Positions 53,034 to 61,819 of a stretch of 64,000 bases of DNA are shown piece after piece. The notes beneath the pieces are model-generated. The model ran no database searches. It was given only the letters and a program-made list of their open reading frames with translations, and had not been told where the DNA came from. The position numbers and the translations under genes were made by a program. This DNA comes from Streptomyces ureilyticus. GTDB lineage: Bacteria; Actinomycetota; Actinomycetes; Streptomycetales; Streptomycetaceae. Location: positions 1 through 64,000 of the forward strand of contig NZ_JAAKZX010000025.1 of the NCBI RefSeq assembly GCF_011045025.1, in the 5' to 3' direction. Position 1 is the first letter of the stretch. Every line of letters begins with the position of its first letter.

Positions 53034-54095
53034 ATGACCGAGCTCCACCTGTGGCTGCGCCACGAGACCCGTACGACCGAGCGGCGCACCCTGATCGTGC
53101 CGTCCGACGCGCGGCGGCTCGTCGAGAACGGCGTGACGGTGACCGTCGAGCGGTCCCCGCAGCGGATCTTCCCCGTCGAGGCGTACGAGGCGGCCGGGTG
53201 CCGTGTCGTCGAGCCGCACTCCTGGACCGTCGCACCGCTCGACGCGGTCGTCGTCGGTCTCAAGGAACTCCCCGAGGAACCGGGCGAGTTGCGGCACCGG
53301 CATGTCTTCTTCGGGCACGCCTACAAGGGGCAGCCCGGAGCCGAGACGCTGTTGCGCCGGTTCGTCGCCGGGGGAGGGGCGCTGTTCGACCTCGAGTACC
53401 TGGTGGACGACAACGGCCGCCGGCTCGCCGCCTTCGGCTACTGGGCCGGCTATGTCGGCGCCGCCCTCGCCGTACTCCACCACCGGGGCAGGCTGACGGC
53501 CCCGCTGCGGCCGACGTCGAAGGACGAACTGGACGCCCTCCTCCAACCCCGCCCGGACGACGCCCAGTTCGGCTCCCTCGTGATCGGCGCACTGGGCCGC
53601 TCCGGTCGCGGCGCGCGGGCCGCGCTGATGGAGGCCCGGCTCGACCCCACGTGCTGGGACCTCGCCGAGACCCGCGAACTGGACCGACAGGCCCTGCTGG
53701 ACCACGAGTTGATGGTCAACTGCGTGCTCAGCACCGGCCCCGTCACCCCCTTCCTCACCGACAAGGACCTGGACGAGCCGCGCCGGAGCCTGCGCACGGT
53801 GTGCGATGTGACCTGCGACGTCGGCTCCCCGTACAACGTTCTTCCGGTGTACGACACGGTCACCGACTGGACGGACCCCGTACGCCGCCTCTACGAGCGG
53901 CCCGCCCTCGACCTCATCGCCATCGACAACCTGCCGTCCCTGCTGCCCGAGGAGGCGAGCACGGACTTCTCGGCCTTGCTGACGCCACAGCTGATGGAGT
54001 TCGGGGTGGCCGGGGCTTGGGGGCGTTGCCTGGACCGCTTCCACGAGACATGCCGTGAACTGGGCCTGGAGAATGGGGAGTTCAACCATGGCTGA
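53034..54095 (+). CDS. Saccharopine dehydrogenase (lysine-forming, Lys1)/alanine dehydrogenase-like protein
   Basis: 353 residues. The N-terminal AlaDh_PNT-like domain has LWLRHETRTTERRTLIVPSD and a PVEAYEAAGCRVV segment. HVFFGHAYKGQPG and LFDLEYLVDDNGRRLAAFGY match NAD-dependent saccharopine dehydrogenases (Lys1 type). Such enzymes make or break a secondary-amine bond between an amino acid and a 2-oxo acid. ATG at 53034 has GGAGG ten bases upstream. It overlaps the second saccharopine-type gene by 8 bp, so both act together, perhaps making an opine-like linkage in the cluster product or handling 2-aminoadipate semialdehyde. Confidence 0.85.
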   Translation: MTELHLWLRHETRTTERRTLIVPSDARRLVENGVTVTVERSPQRIFPVEAYEAAGCRVVEPHSWTVAPLDAVVVGLKELPEEPGELRHRHVFFGHAYKGQPGAETLLRRFVAGGGALFDLEYLVDDNGRRLAAFGYWAGYVGAALAVLHHRGRLTAPLRPTSKDELDALLQPRPDDAQFGSLVIGALGRSGRGARAALMEARLDPTCWDLAETRELDRQALLDHELMVNCVLSTGPVTPFLTDKDLDEPRRSLRTVCDVTCDVGSPYNVLPVYDTVTDWTDPVRRLYERPALDLIAIDNLPSLLPEEASTDFSALLTPQLMEFGVAGAWGRCLDRFHETCRELGLENGEFNHG

Positions 54096-55257
54096 GCATG
54101 CGAACGCCGTCGTGCCCGCGTCCGGCACCGTCCACTGGATCGGCGCGGGCCTGTCCACAGGCAGCGGCCTCACCGCGCTGTGCGACACCGCCGACCGCGT
54201 ACGCCTGTGGCACCGCACCGAGGAACGGGCGGCTCAGAGCCTCTCGGCCCTCGGCCTCACCGGCCGCGCCGAACCCCGCGCGTACACGCTCCCCGCACTC
54301 GCCGCCGAACTGGCACCCGGCGACATCGTGGTCTCCATGCTCCCGGCCCCGGAACACGGCCCGCTGCTGGCCACCTGCGTGGCCCACCAGGCCCACTTCG
54401 CCTGCTCGAGCTACGTATCCGATGCGGTCCTGGACCATGTCCCCGCGGCCACCGCGGCAGGCATCGTCGTCCTCACCGAGTCGGGCCTGGACCCGGGCAT
54501 CGACCACCTCTTCGCCCACAGCCTCATCGCCCGCGCGCAGACGGAGATCGGCGCCGACACGGCCGCCGAGGCCGGCCTCACCTCGTACTGCGGCGGCATC
54601 CCCGCCATCCCCAACGACTTCAAATACCGCTTCAGTTGGGCCCCGGCAGGCGTTCTCAACGCCCTGCGCTCACCCGCCCGCTACATCGAGAACGGCGCGG
54701 AGACGACGGCCGCCCGCCCCTGGGAAGCCACGCGCACCCACCTGGTGGACGACGAACCCTTCGAGGTCTACCCGAACCGCGACAGCATCCCGTTCGTCGA
54801 CCAGTACGCCCTGCCTCCGGCGTGGAAACCCCAGACCTTCATCCGCGGCACCCTCCGCCTCTCCGGCTGGCTCGACGCCTGGCAACCCGTCTTCGAGGAA
54901 CTCCGGCGCGGCGACGACGAGCGCATCGCCGAGCTCGCCCAGGAGCTGGCCGCCCGCTACCCCACCACGGACGCCGACCGCGACCGCGTCGTCCTGGCCG
55001 TCTCCCTCGACGTACGCACGGACGCGGGCCGCAGCTGGTCGGGCCGCTACCTGCTGGACATGCAGGGCGACGCACAGGAGAGCGCGATGGCCCGGTGTGT
55101 ATCGCGCACGCTGGCGCTGGGCATCCGCAAGGTCCTTGCCGGAACTCTCCCGCCCGGGCTGAGCCGCGCTGCCGAGACACCGGAGCGCTCCGAGGAATGG
55201 CTCGCGGAACTGGGCCAGGACGGGATCGACTTCAGCATGGACAGCATGGCGCCATAA
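54088..55257 (+). CDS. Saccharopine reductase (Lys9)-like oxidoreductase
   Basis: 389 residues. The N-terminal Rossmann domain (VHWIGAGLSTGSGLTALC, then PGDIVVSMLPAPEHGPLLAT) precedes a saccharopine-dehydrogenase C-terminal domain with ESGLDPGIDHLFAH and SYCGGIPAIPNDFKYRFSW. These are the signatures of glutamate-forming saccharopine dehydrogenase / homospermidine synthase relatives. The conserved GxDPG-xDH-x-A motif is intact. ATG at 54088 has GGGGAG seven bases upstream and overlaps the preceding gene. It likely works on the same substrate as its partner. It is the last gene of the cluster before a regulatory gap. Confidence 0.9.
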   Translation: MAEHANAVVPASGTVHWIGAGLSTGSGLTALCDTADRVRLWHRTEERAAQSLSALGLTGRAEPRAYTLPALAAELAPGDIVVSMLPAPEHGPLLATCVAHQAHFACSSYVSDAVLDHVPAATAAGIVVLTESGLDPGIDHLFAHSLIARAQTEIGADTAAEAGLTSYCGGIPAIPNDFKYRFSWAPAGVLNALRSPARYIENGAETTAARPWEATRTHLVDDEPFEVYPNRDSIPFVDQYALPPAWKPQTFIRGTLRLSGWLDAWQPVFEELRRGDDERIAELAQELAARYPTTDADRDRVVLAVSLDVRTDAGRSWSGRYLLDMQGDAQESAMARCVSRTLALGIRKVLAGTLPPGLSRAAETPERSEEWLAELGQDGIDFSMDSMAP

Positions 55258-55335
55258 CACTGCTGCCTCGTGAACTCGTAGTCCTGTCACGGCCTTTCGC
55301 CTCGCACGCTGCCGATACCGTTGCTTCCCAAGGTG

Positions 55336-55351
55336 CCGACCACGTGGTCGG
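55336..55351. promoter_or_regulatory. Distal GntR operator
   Basis: CCGACCACGTGGTCGG is a perfect 16-bp palindrome. Its core CGACCA-N2-TGGTCG recurs at 55511-55524. Confidence 0.6.
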
Positions 55352-55510
55352 TGGTGCGCGGGAAGGCCACGGCCCGGGCAGCAGACGGTAGTTGGAGGCG
55401 TCGTGGCGTAAGGGCCCGTCGATCGCTGGCCGGTCTCCCCCCGCAGACCGGGTGCGATCCGGCGAGACGGATGAGGTCGATGCAAAATCAGCGGAGGTAT
55501 AGTCGACAAA

Positions 55511-55524
55511 CGACCAAGTGGTCG
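55511..55524. promoter_or_regulatory. Proximal GntR operator
   Basis: CGACCA-AG-TGGTCG ends four bases before the GntR start codon, flanked on both sides by GTCGAC. Same half-sites and spacing as 55336-55351, 174 bp away, which suggests autoregulation with two sites. Confidence 0.6.
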
Positions 55525-55527
55525 ACA

Positions 55528-56235
55528 ATGGCCAGGGAGGGCGACGGGTTGGACCACAAGTTCGAGTGGCAGGAGCAACGGACGACGACGCCGGACGGCG
55601 TCTACCGCACACTGCGTGCCGCCATCCTCGACGGGACCGTACCTCCTGGTGGCCAGCTGCGTGAGGCACACATCGCCGCAGATCTCGGGATCAGCCGGTC
55701 CCCGCTGCGCGAGGCGCTGACCAAGCTGGAGGAGGAAGGGCTCGTCGTAAAGATCCCCTTCCGTGGGGCGTTCGTCGTAGAGGTGAGCGCTCGTGACGTC
55801 GCCGAAATCGCCTCGATCCGCCTACGAGTCGAGCCGTACGCCGCTGAACTCTCGGCCGAAGCACTGCGCGGTCCTGAGCGGCCACGGTTGATGCAAACCG
55901 TCGAGGATCTTCACCGGGCGACTGAGAAGAACGACATCCCGGCCGGCATCGACGCACACCTTCGCTTCCACGGGCTCTTCTACGAGCTCTCGGGGCACGG
56001 CGTCCTGCAGAGTCTCTGGAACGGCTGGGAGACCAAGCTGCGCCTCTACCTCAGCGTCGATCACCGCACTTACAGCGACGACCCGCATCAATTGGTCGTC
56101 GAGCACGAGAGGTTGGCCGCGGTTGCCCTGGAAGGCGACACCGACGCGTTCCGCCAGGAACTGGCTGCCCATTTCCAATCGGCGCTGCGAGGACCGACGG
56201 GAGATCAAGGGGAACGCGCGCCCCGGCACGCATGA
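55528..56235 (+). CDS. GntR-family (FCD/FadR subfamily) transcriptional regulator
   Basis: A 235-residue regulator. Winged HTH at about 22-85 (TTPDGVYRTLRAAILDGTVP, ADLGISRSPLREALTKLEEE) and an all-helical FCD ligand domain (DVAEIASIRLRVEPYAAELS, DAHLRFHGLFYELSGH, EHERLAAVALEGD) with the metal-binding Asp/His residues. FCD regulators respond to carboxylic acids or amino acids. The ATG at 55528 lies immediately behind an inverted repeat that likely represses it. No obvious target operon follows on the same strand; it may act on the saccharopine-type genes upstream or the aminotransferase-kinase pair downstream. Confidence 0.9.
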   Translation: MAREGDGLDHKFEWQEQRTTTPDGVYRTLRAAILDGTVPPGGQLREAHIAADLGISRSPLREALTKLEEEGLVVKIPFRGAFVVEVSARDVAEIASIRLRVEPYAAELSAEALRGPERPRLMQTVEDLHRATEKNDIPAGIDAHLRFHGLFYELSGHGVLQSLWNGWETKLRLYLSVDHRTYSDDPHQLVVEHERLAAVALEGDTDAFRQELAAHFQSALRGPTGDQGERAPRHA

Positions 56236-56292
56236 AGGTCATGCCGCCTGCGTGAAGTGCCCAAGCCCGCTCGCCACCGTGACGCGGTCGGC

Positions 56293-57636
56293 TCAGAAGG
56301 CGGGTGCGGACTGCTCCGTGAGCCGGTTCTGCTGCCGTGCTCCGAGCACGGCGTCACGCAGCCGTTCTCGAGCGATCGTCAGACATGCGTAGACCGCTCC
56401 TTGTGCCGTCGACAGACCGATCTGATGCGGACCCGTCCTGATCTCTGGCACCGCCGAAAGGCTCTGGTCGAGCCGCTCGCGCACCTGGGGAAGGACGACG
56501 TCGACGAGCGGGCGCAGCCGGCCCACGAAGTAGACCGACGCCGGGTCGAGCGTCACCGCGACGACGCTGACAGCGGTCACGATCGCCGTGGTGAACGCCT
56601 GCACCACTTCGGCGTGCGGCGCCTCGGTGTGCGGTCGCAGCCAGAGATCCTCGATGCGCTCCAGGTCGAGACCCCGTTTGCGAGCGAACTGGAGGAGACC
56701 TCTGGTGCTCAGCAGCTCGTCGAGGTTCTCGTCGCCGACGCCGGAGGAGAGCACACCGATGTCGCCGAAGGTGGGCGTACTGCCGCGGGCGAGCTCGTGA
56801 TTCGTGCAGCTGGCGAAGTTCAGTATGGTGCTGACGCTGAAGAGCGCGGCGTTCCTGATGGTTGCGTCGTCGGTGAGGATTCCGAGCAGGGACGCGTTGG
56901 CATCGCTGTCGAGGAGCACGGGGGACTCGATCAGGTTCTCGACGGCTTGCTGGAGGCCTGAGCCCGCGAAGATTTTCATCGACTCCGCGGGGCCGAAGAT
57001 CTCCGTGCCGCCCCGGACCCGGCCTGGCACGGCGGCGACGATCTGACGCAGAGGCCCCTGCGCAGACTGTGCGGCCTGCGCGATCAGATCGACCAGCCAT
57101 CGCGCGGCGTCCTCGATCTCCTGGTGATCGGCGGTGGGAACCGTCAGCTGCTGGATCTCACGCCCCCTCAGGTCGGTCACCAGTACACCGGTGGTCTGGG
57201 CGCCGAAGCTGACACCGGCGACGTGTCCGGTCGTGCCGGGCAGGTCCAGATAGGTGGAGCGGCGACCGCGGCCGGTGATGTCGTCGATGCCGCCGTCGAC
57301 GACGAAGCCGTCGGCACGGAGCTCCTCCACCGCTCTGGACACCGTGGCCTTGCTCAGGCCGGTCAGCTCGATGAGCTTGTTCCGCGTCAAGGGCGCGTGG
57401 GAGACGACCACGTCGAGGACTGATGCCTTGTTGTAGTCGCGTGAGGTCGGGTTGGTCACGTGAGGACCATAGCGAGCCCGGTACGCCGGTCGGGCAGGGA
57501 CCGGTTTGGGCGGTACGACCAAGGGTTTCGACGCGGTGAGAAGCGGGTGTTTCGACGGATCCGTCGTTCCCGCCTGGGCGCGCTCGAAGGGGTCCGTGTC
57601 AGCGTCTTCCGCCTTGCCGGACGGTTCTCGACTCAT
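56293..57636 (-). CDS. ROK-family transcriptional regulator
   Basis: A 447-residue frame. The MarR-like wHTH is at about 66-125 (TSRDYNKASVLDVVVSHAPL, TRNKLIELTGLSKATVSRAV), followed by an ROK sugar-kinase-like domain with a degraded phosphate loop. The zinc-site Cys cluster of sugar-kinase ROKs is absent, so it is a regulator only. The first 60 residues are Pro/Lys-rich and unusual. GTG at 57460 (VTNPTSRDYNK) would give a normal-length protein, but ATG at 57636 has GGAG about ten bases upstream. It is divergent from the aminotransferase-kinase genes across 225 bp and most likely controls them. Confidence 0.88.
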   Translation of the reverse strand: MSREPSGKAEDADTDPFERAQAGTTDPSKHPLLTASKPLVVPPKPVPARPAYRARYGPHVTNPTSRDYNKASVLDVVVSHAPLTRNKLIELTGLSKATVSRAVEELRADGFVVDGGIDDITGRGRRSTYLDLPGTTGHVAGVSFGAQTTGVLVTDLRGREIQQLTVPTADHQEIEDAARWLVDLIAQAAQSAQGPLRQIVAAVPGRVRGGTEIFGPAESMKIFAGSGLQQAVENLIESPVLLDSDANASLLGILTDDATIRNAALFSVSTILNFASCTNHELARGSTPTFGDIGVLSSGVGDENLDELLSTRGLLQFARKRGLDLERIEDLWLRPHTEAPHAEVVQAFTTAIVTAVSVVAVTLDPASVYFVGRLRPLVDVVLPQVRERLDQSLSAVPEIRTGPHQIGLSTAQGAVYACLTIARERLRDAVLGARQQNRLTEQSAPAF

Positions 57637-57773
57637 CTGTCATGCACTCCGTAGGGTCCCCGAAGCACTCCAGGAGCGCATCGTCGCGCTGCGGCGAAGG
57701 CTGGAAGCCGGGGGTCGTGGGATTCGGCGCATCGGGCCGCAACGGCGGCGCAGCCACCACGGAAAAGTTTTCT

Positions 57774-57810
57774 AGTTTCAGGTTGGAACTGGAATGAATG
57801 ATGGTATGTT
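57774..57810 (+). promoter_or_regulatory. Promoter and weak operator of aminotransferase gene
   Basis: TTGGAA (57783-57788) and TATGTT (57805-57810) are spaced 16 bp. The imperfect palindrome AGTTTCAGGTTGGAACT (57774-57790) overlaps the -35 box and may be the ROK operator. Confidence 0.45.
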
Positions 57811-57861
57811 TCCGGCCGACAAGCAAGCAACCCCGGAACAAGACTGAAGGTGTGCCTGTCG

Positions 57862-59211
57862 ATGACTTCGACGCTGAGTCGAGCACTCGCCCACTACCCC
57901 AACCGGTTCGACCCCGGGGTACTGAGCGAGCTCCCCGAACACCTACGGAAGACCATCCAGCGCCGGAACAATGTGCTGGGCCCTGGCTACACACTCATCT
58001 ACAAGGAGCCGGTCGAGTTCGTCTCCGGTCACGGCGCCCACCTGCTCGACCGTGACGGCAACGACTACCTCGACGCGTACAACAACGTCCCCTGCGTCGG
58101 ACACGCCCACCCCCACGTGGCGGAGGCCGTCGCCCGCCAGATGGCGATGGTCAACACCAACACGCGCTACGTCCAGGAAGCCCTGGTCGATTACGCGGAG
58201 CGGCTTCTTTCGACCTTCCCCGAGGAGCTGTCCAAGCTGAGCATCGCGTGCAGCGGGTCGGAGGCCAACGACCTGGCGGTGCGGGTGGCGCGGTTCCACA
58301 CGGGCGGCGAGGGCATCATCGTCACCCGCTGGGCCTACCACGGCCTCACCCGAGAGGTGGCGAGCTTCTCACCGACCCTCGGCGCGGGCTCACCGCTGGG
58401 CCCTAACGTCCGGTTCATCGACGCTCCTGACCCGCGTCTCGTCGCGCCCGGATCCACGCTCGACGTGCACATGCGGCAGCAGGTGCGCGGCGCGATCGAC
58501 GACCTCGAGCGCCACGGCTACCGGCTCGCGGCCCTGATCACCGACTGCGCCCACAGCAGCGATGGCATCTTCACCGACCCCCCCGGCTACATGCAGTCCG
58601 TGGTGGAGGAGGTGCACGCGGCCGGCGGTGTCTACATCGCGGACGAGGTCCAGTCGGGATTCGCCCGGCTCGGGGAATCGATGTGGGGCTTCAGCCGCCA
58701 CGGCGTGCTGCCGGACATCGTCACCATGGGCAAGCCGATGGGCAACGGCCTGCCGATCTCGGGTGTGGTCTTCCGCCCCGAGGTCTGTGAGGAATTCGGA
58801 CGCAACGTCCGCTACTTCAACACCTTCGGCGGCAGCTCCATCCCCGTGGCCGCCGGCGCCGCGGTGCTGGACGTCTTCGAGAAGGAGAACGTGCAGCAGC
58901 GCGTCCTGGAGAACGGCAACGCCCTGCGCGCGGGGCTGCGGGAGATCACCAAGGATTCCCCCTACGTCGCCGAAGTCCGCGGCGCCGGTCTCTACGTCGG
59001 CGTGGAGATCGTCAAGGACCGGGAGACCCTCGAGCCCGACCGCGCACTTGCCGAAGACGTCATCAATGACATGCGCGATCGCCGCATCCTGATCAGCGGT
59101 ACGGGCACGTCGGCGAACACACTGAAGATCCGCCCCCCGCTGGCCTTCGACTCCGCCGATGTGACGCGATTCGTGGAGACCTTCGCCGAGGTTGCGAAAA
59201 ACCGTCTGTGA
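57862..59211 (+). CDS. Class III PLP-dependent aminotransferase-fold enzyme, possible phospho-lyase
   Basis: A 449-residue fold-type I enzyme. Substrate/PLP sites: CSGSEANDLAVRVAR, YHGLTREV, ADEVQSGFARLG (Asp that holds the PLP nitrogen) and the Schiff-base Lys in TMGKPMGNGLPISG. This matches class III aminotransferases including the AGXT2L-type ethanolamine-phosphate and 5-phosphohydroxylysine phospho-lyases. The adjacent kinase gene, 22 bp downstream, matches the pairing of a kinase with a phospho-lyase, and both activities are sometimes fused in bacteria. ATG at 57862; GTG at 57850 is possible. A transaminase role cannot be excluded. Confidence 0.9.
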   Translation: MTSTLSRALAHYPNRFDPGVLSELPEHLRKTIQRRNNVLGPGYTLIYKEPVEFVSGHGAHLLDRDGNDYLDAYNNVPCVGHAHPHVAEAVARQMAMVNTNTRYVQEALVDYAERLLSTFPEELSKLSIACSGSEANDLAVRVARFHTGGEGIIVTRWAYHGLTREVASFSPTLGAGSPLGPNVRFIDAPDPRLVAPGSTLDVHMRQQVRGAIDDLERHGYRLAALITDCAHSSDGIFTDPPGYMQSVVEEVHAAGGVYIADEVQSGFARLGESMWGFSRHGVLPDIVTMGKPMGNGLPISGVVFRPEVCEEFGRNVRYFNTFGGSSIPVAAGAAVLDVFEKENVQQRVLENGNALRAGLREITKDSPYVAEVRGAGLYVGVEIVKDRETLEPDRALAEDVINDMRDRRILISGTGTSANTLKIRPPLAFDSADVTRFVETFAEVAKNRL

Positions 59212-59233
59212 CAGCTGGCCGAAGGGACTGACC

Positions 59234-60313
59234 GTGAACACCTCACCAGCTACGAACTATGCTCAGCGGCTCCTCGAGGAGAGCGGCCTGACGTCGTCCC
59301 ACGAGCCCATCGACGTGATGCTGGTGAGTACTTTCCTTGAGGAGCACTACCGCCTCAACGGGCGCTTGGGGCGACTGGCGACCGAGAAGGACGACACGTT
59401 CAGACTCAGCACCGACTCGAGTAACTACCTCGTGAAGGTGTCACCACCTGACGAGGCGGAGACGGCTGTCGCCCTGCAGACCGCCGCGATGCGCTACCTC
59501 GAAACCACCGCTTCGCACTTGCCCGTCCAACGGGTGAAGCTGACCGCCGACGGAGACGACCATGTCACGATCAGGCTGAACAACGGCAGGACTCGGGTCC
59601 TGCGGGTGTTCGACTTCGTGGAAGGCCAGGTCCTGGCCGATGCGAACCCGGACGCGGAGCGGCTTGCCAGGGCGGGCGAGATGCTGGGGCTGATCGACGT
59701 GGCGCTCAGGCCGTTCACGCACCCGGCAGACCGACGAGGTCTGGCATGGGACATCCGGCACTTCCACCAGCTGACCGAACTGGTCGAGTACACGCCGAGC
59801 TCCGAGCACCGCCAGTTGGCCCAATCGGTCTTCCGGCTCTTCGGCGAAAACGTCGTCCCGAGGCTGACCGATCTCGAAACGCAGGTGATCCACGGTGACT
59901 TCAGCCCGTACAACATCGTGGTCGATCCAAAGAGCGATCACTTCGTCACCGGCGTAATCGACTTCGGTGACACGATGCGCAGTGCGGTGATCTTCGATCC
60001 CGCCGTTCCCATGGCGAACCTGCTCGGCAGAACGCCCGATCATCCCTGGCGGGACGCCTGCGCCTTCGCCGAAGGCTACCAACGGGAGCGGCCGATCCAG
60101 GCCTCGGAACTCCCGCTGCTCCCGATTGCCGTGTTGGCACGGCTCGCACTGCGTGCGCTGATCACGAACTGGCGCGCGGAGCGGGCGCCCGAACGGCGCG
60201 AGTACCTCCTCGATCACGCCAAGGACGACTGGATCAATATCGAGCGTTCCTTGACCGTGAGCCTGGACGACGTCGTCGCGCACCTCAGGGAAGCCCGTCA
60301 CGGGCATTCCTGA
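59234..60313 (+). CDS. APH-fold small-molecule kinase, hydroxylysine/homoserine-kinase-like
   Basis: A 359-residue aminoglycoside-phosphotransferase-fold kinase. N-lobe DTFRLSTDSSNYLVKVSPPD carries the ATP Lys, VLRVFDFVEGQVL is the hinge, the catalytic loop is HGDFSPYNIVVD, and the metal-binding segment is GVIDFGD. These match the choline/ethanolamine, homoserine and hydroxylysine (HYKK/AGPHD1) kinase group. GTG at 59234 has GAAGGG seven bases upstream. It is co-transcribed with a possible phospho-lyase, so phosphorylation followed by beta/gamma-elimination of phosphate is the predicted route. The substrate is inferred only. Confidence 0.9.
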   Translation: MNTSPATNYAQRLLEESGLTSSHEPIDVMLVSTFLEEHYRLNGRLGRLATEKDDTFRLSTDSSNYLVKVSPPDEAETAVALQTAAMRYLETTASHLPVQRVKLTADGDDHVTIRLNNGRTRVLRVFDFVEGQVLADANPDAERLARAGEMLGLIDVALRPFTHPADRRGLAWDIRHFHQLTELVEYTPSSEHRQLAQSVFRLFGENVVPRLTDLETQVIHGDFSPYNIVVDPKSDHFVTGVIDFGDTMRSAVIFDPAVPMANLLGRTPDHPWRDACAFAEGYQRERPIQASELPLLPIAVLARLALRALITNWRAERAPERREYLLDHAKDDWINIERSLTVSLDDVVAHLREARHGHS

Positions 60314-60565
60314 AAGCCAGTCCCGAACATGTGCAGTAGGCCAGGAACGCCTCGCGGCACTCGGGGATCGGGCATATCGGGGCCGGCGGTCGGGATCCTA
60401 GGCGACTCGTCGGCCCGCAACCCTCCTGGTAGACGGATCGGAGTCGTTCGGCGCACCGCCACCATCGCTCGTTCGAGCGGTACTCGCCGGCGGGCGGTGT
60501 GGTCCTGGCGCCGCGGCGCAGGAGGTCCGGATGCCGGGGAGCGGGTCGTTCGTCCTCAACCGACC

Positions 60566-61819
60566 TCAGCCGGCGACCACTTCGTGCCCCAGCCGCCTCA
60601 GATCCGCGTACCACGCCGGCCCCGCCGCCGGTCGTACCTGGCTCATGAACTGCACGGTCAGATCGCGCTGCGGGTCGACCCAGAAGGTCGTGCCGGCCGC
60701 GCCGGACCAGCCGTACAGGCCGGGGCCGGCCGGTGATTCCGTACGAGCCGGATCGATCACGACCGAGACGCCGAAGCCGAAGCCGACGCCCGCGTTGCCG
60801 GGGAAGTCGTGGACAGGGCTGGCGAAGGTGCGGAGGTCGGCGGGGAGGTGGTTGGAGAGCATCGTGGCCACGGTCTGCGGGGAGAGGAGCCGGGCGCCGT
60901 CCAACTCGCCGCCGCGGCGCAGGAATTCCATGAACCGGTGGTAGTCGTGCGCGCTCGCCACCAGGCCGCCGTTGGCGGAAAGCAGACGTGGACGACTGCG
61001 TCCGGGCTGCTCAGGGCTCCGTACGAGGCTGCCCTTGCCGCCACCGTCCTTGTCGCCCCCATCGCCCCCGTCGCTCTCGGCGTACAGCACGGCCAGCCGG
61101 TCCGCCCGGTCCTCGGGAACCCAGAACCCCGCGTCCGCCATCCCCAACGGCCGGAAGACCCGCTCGGCGAGGAACGTGTCCAGCGGCTGCCCGGACACCA
61201 CCTCCATCACGCGCCCGAGAACGGTCGTCGCGACCGAGTAGTTCCACTGCGTCCCCGGCTCGAACTGGAGCGGCAGGCCCGCGAACAACTCGCAGGCCTC
61301 GGCCAGATCCGCGTCCGGCGGCTCCGCCCGCTCCACCCCGGCGGCCCGGTACGCGGCGTCGACGGGATGGGCGTGGTAGAAGCCGAAGGTCAGCCCGGCG
61401 GTGTGGGTCAGCAGGTGGCGGATGAGGACGGGCCCATCGGCGGGGCGCGTCCTGAGGTCCGGGCCGCTTCCGTCGACGTATACGCGGGGCTCGGCGAAAG
61501 CCGGGAGACAGCGGGCGATCGGGTCGTCGAGGTCGAGCAGGCCCTCCTCCTGGAGCATCAGCGCCGCGACGGACGCGATCGGCTTGGTCATCGACTGGAT
61601 CCGCCAGATCGTGTCCGTCCCGACCGGCACCCCGGCCTCCCGGTCTCGGAGGCCGTACGAAGTGAGATGTGCGACACAGCCGTGCCGGGCAACCGAGATG
61701 AGGTACCCCGGCAACCGGCCGTCGTCGACGAGGCGGGCGAAGTGTTCGTCGAGCCGTCGCAGGGCTGACGGATCGAGGCCGACCTCGGCCGGTTCCACCT
61801 GTTGTCGCAACTCGCTCAT
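60566..61819 (-). CDS. Serine hydrolase, class C beta-lactamase family
   Basis: A 417-residue beta-lactamase/transpeptidase-fold hydrolase with the SxxK motif SMTKP (near residue 77), the YxN-like Tyr in WNYSVATTVLG (about 200) and late GWSGAAGTTFWVDPQ. No signal peptide is present, so it is probably a cytoplasmic esterase or peptidase of the EstB/LACTB type rather than a resistance enzyme. A Gly/Asp-rich insert (ESDGGDGGDKDGGGKG) lies near 255. ATG at 61819 has CTGGAG six bases upstream. It converges with the kinase gene over 252 bp that hold no recognisable gene and diverges from tgmA. Confidence 0.9.
   Translation of the reverse strand: MSELRQQVEPAEVGLDPSALRRLDEHFARLVDDGRLPGYLISVARHGCVAHLTSYGLRDREAGVPVGTDTIWRIQSMTKPIASVAALMLQEEGLLDLDDPIARCLPAFAEPRVYVDGSGPDLRTRPADGPVLIRHLLTHTAGLTFGFYHAHPVDAAYRAAGVERAEPPDADLAEACELFAGLPLQFEPGTQWNYSVATTVLGRVMEVVSGQPLDTFLAERVFRPLGMADAGFWVPEDRADRLAVLYAESDGGDGGDKDGGGKGSLVRSPEQPGRSRPRLLSANGGLVASAHDYHRFMEFLRRGGELDGARLLSPQTVATMLSNHLPADLRTFASPVHDFPGNAGVGFGFGVSVVIDPARTESPAGPGLYGWSGAAGTTFWVDPQRDLTVQFMSQVRPAAGPAWYADLRRLGHEVVAG

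Noticed and set aside
60314..60565. Possible small gene between kinase and serine hydrolase
   Set aside because: No frame has family features or a ribosome site; both flanking genes converge here.
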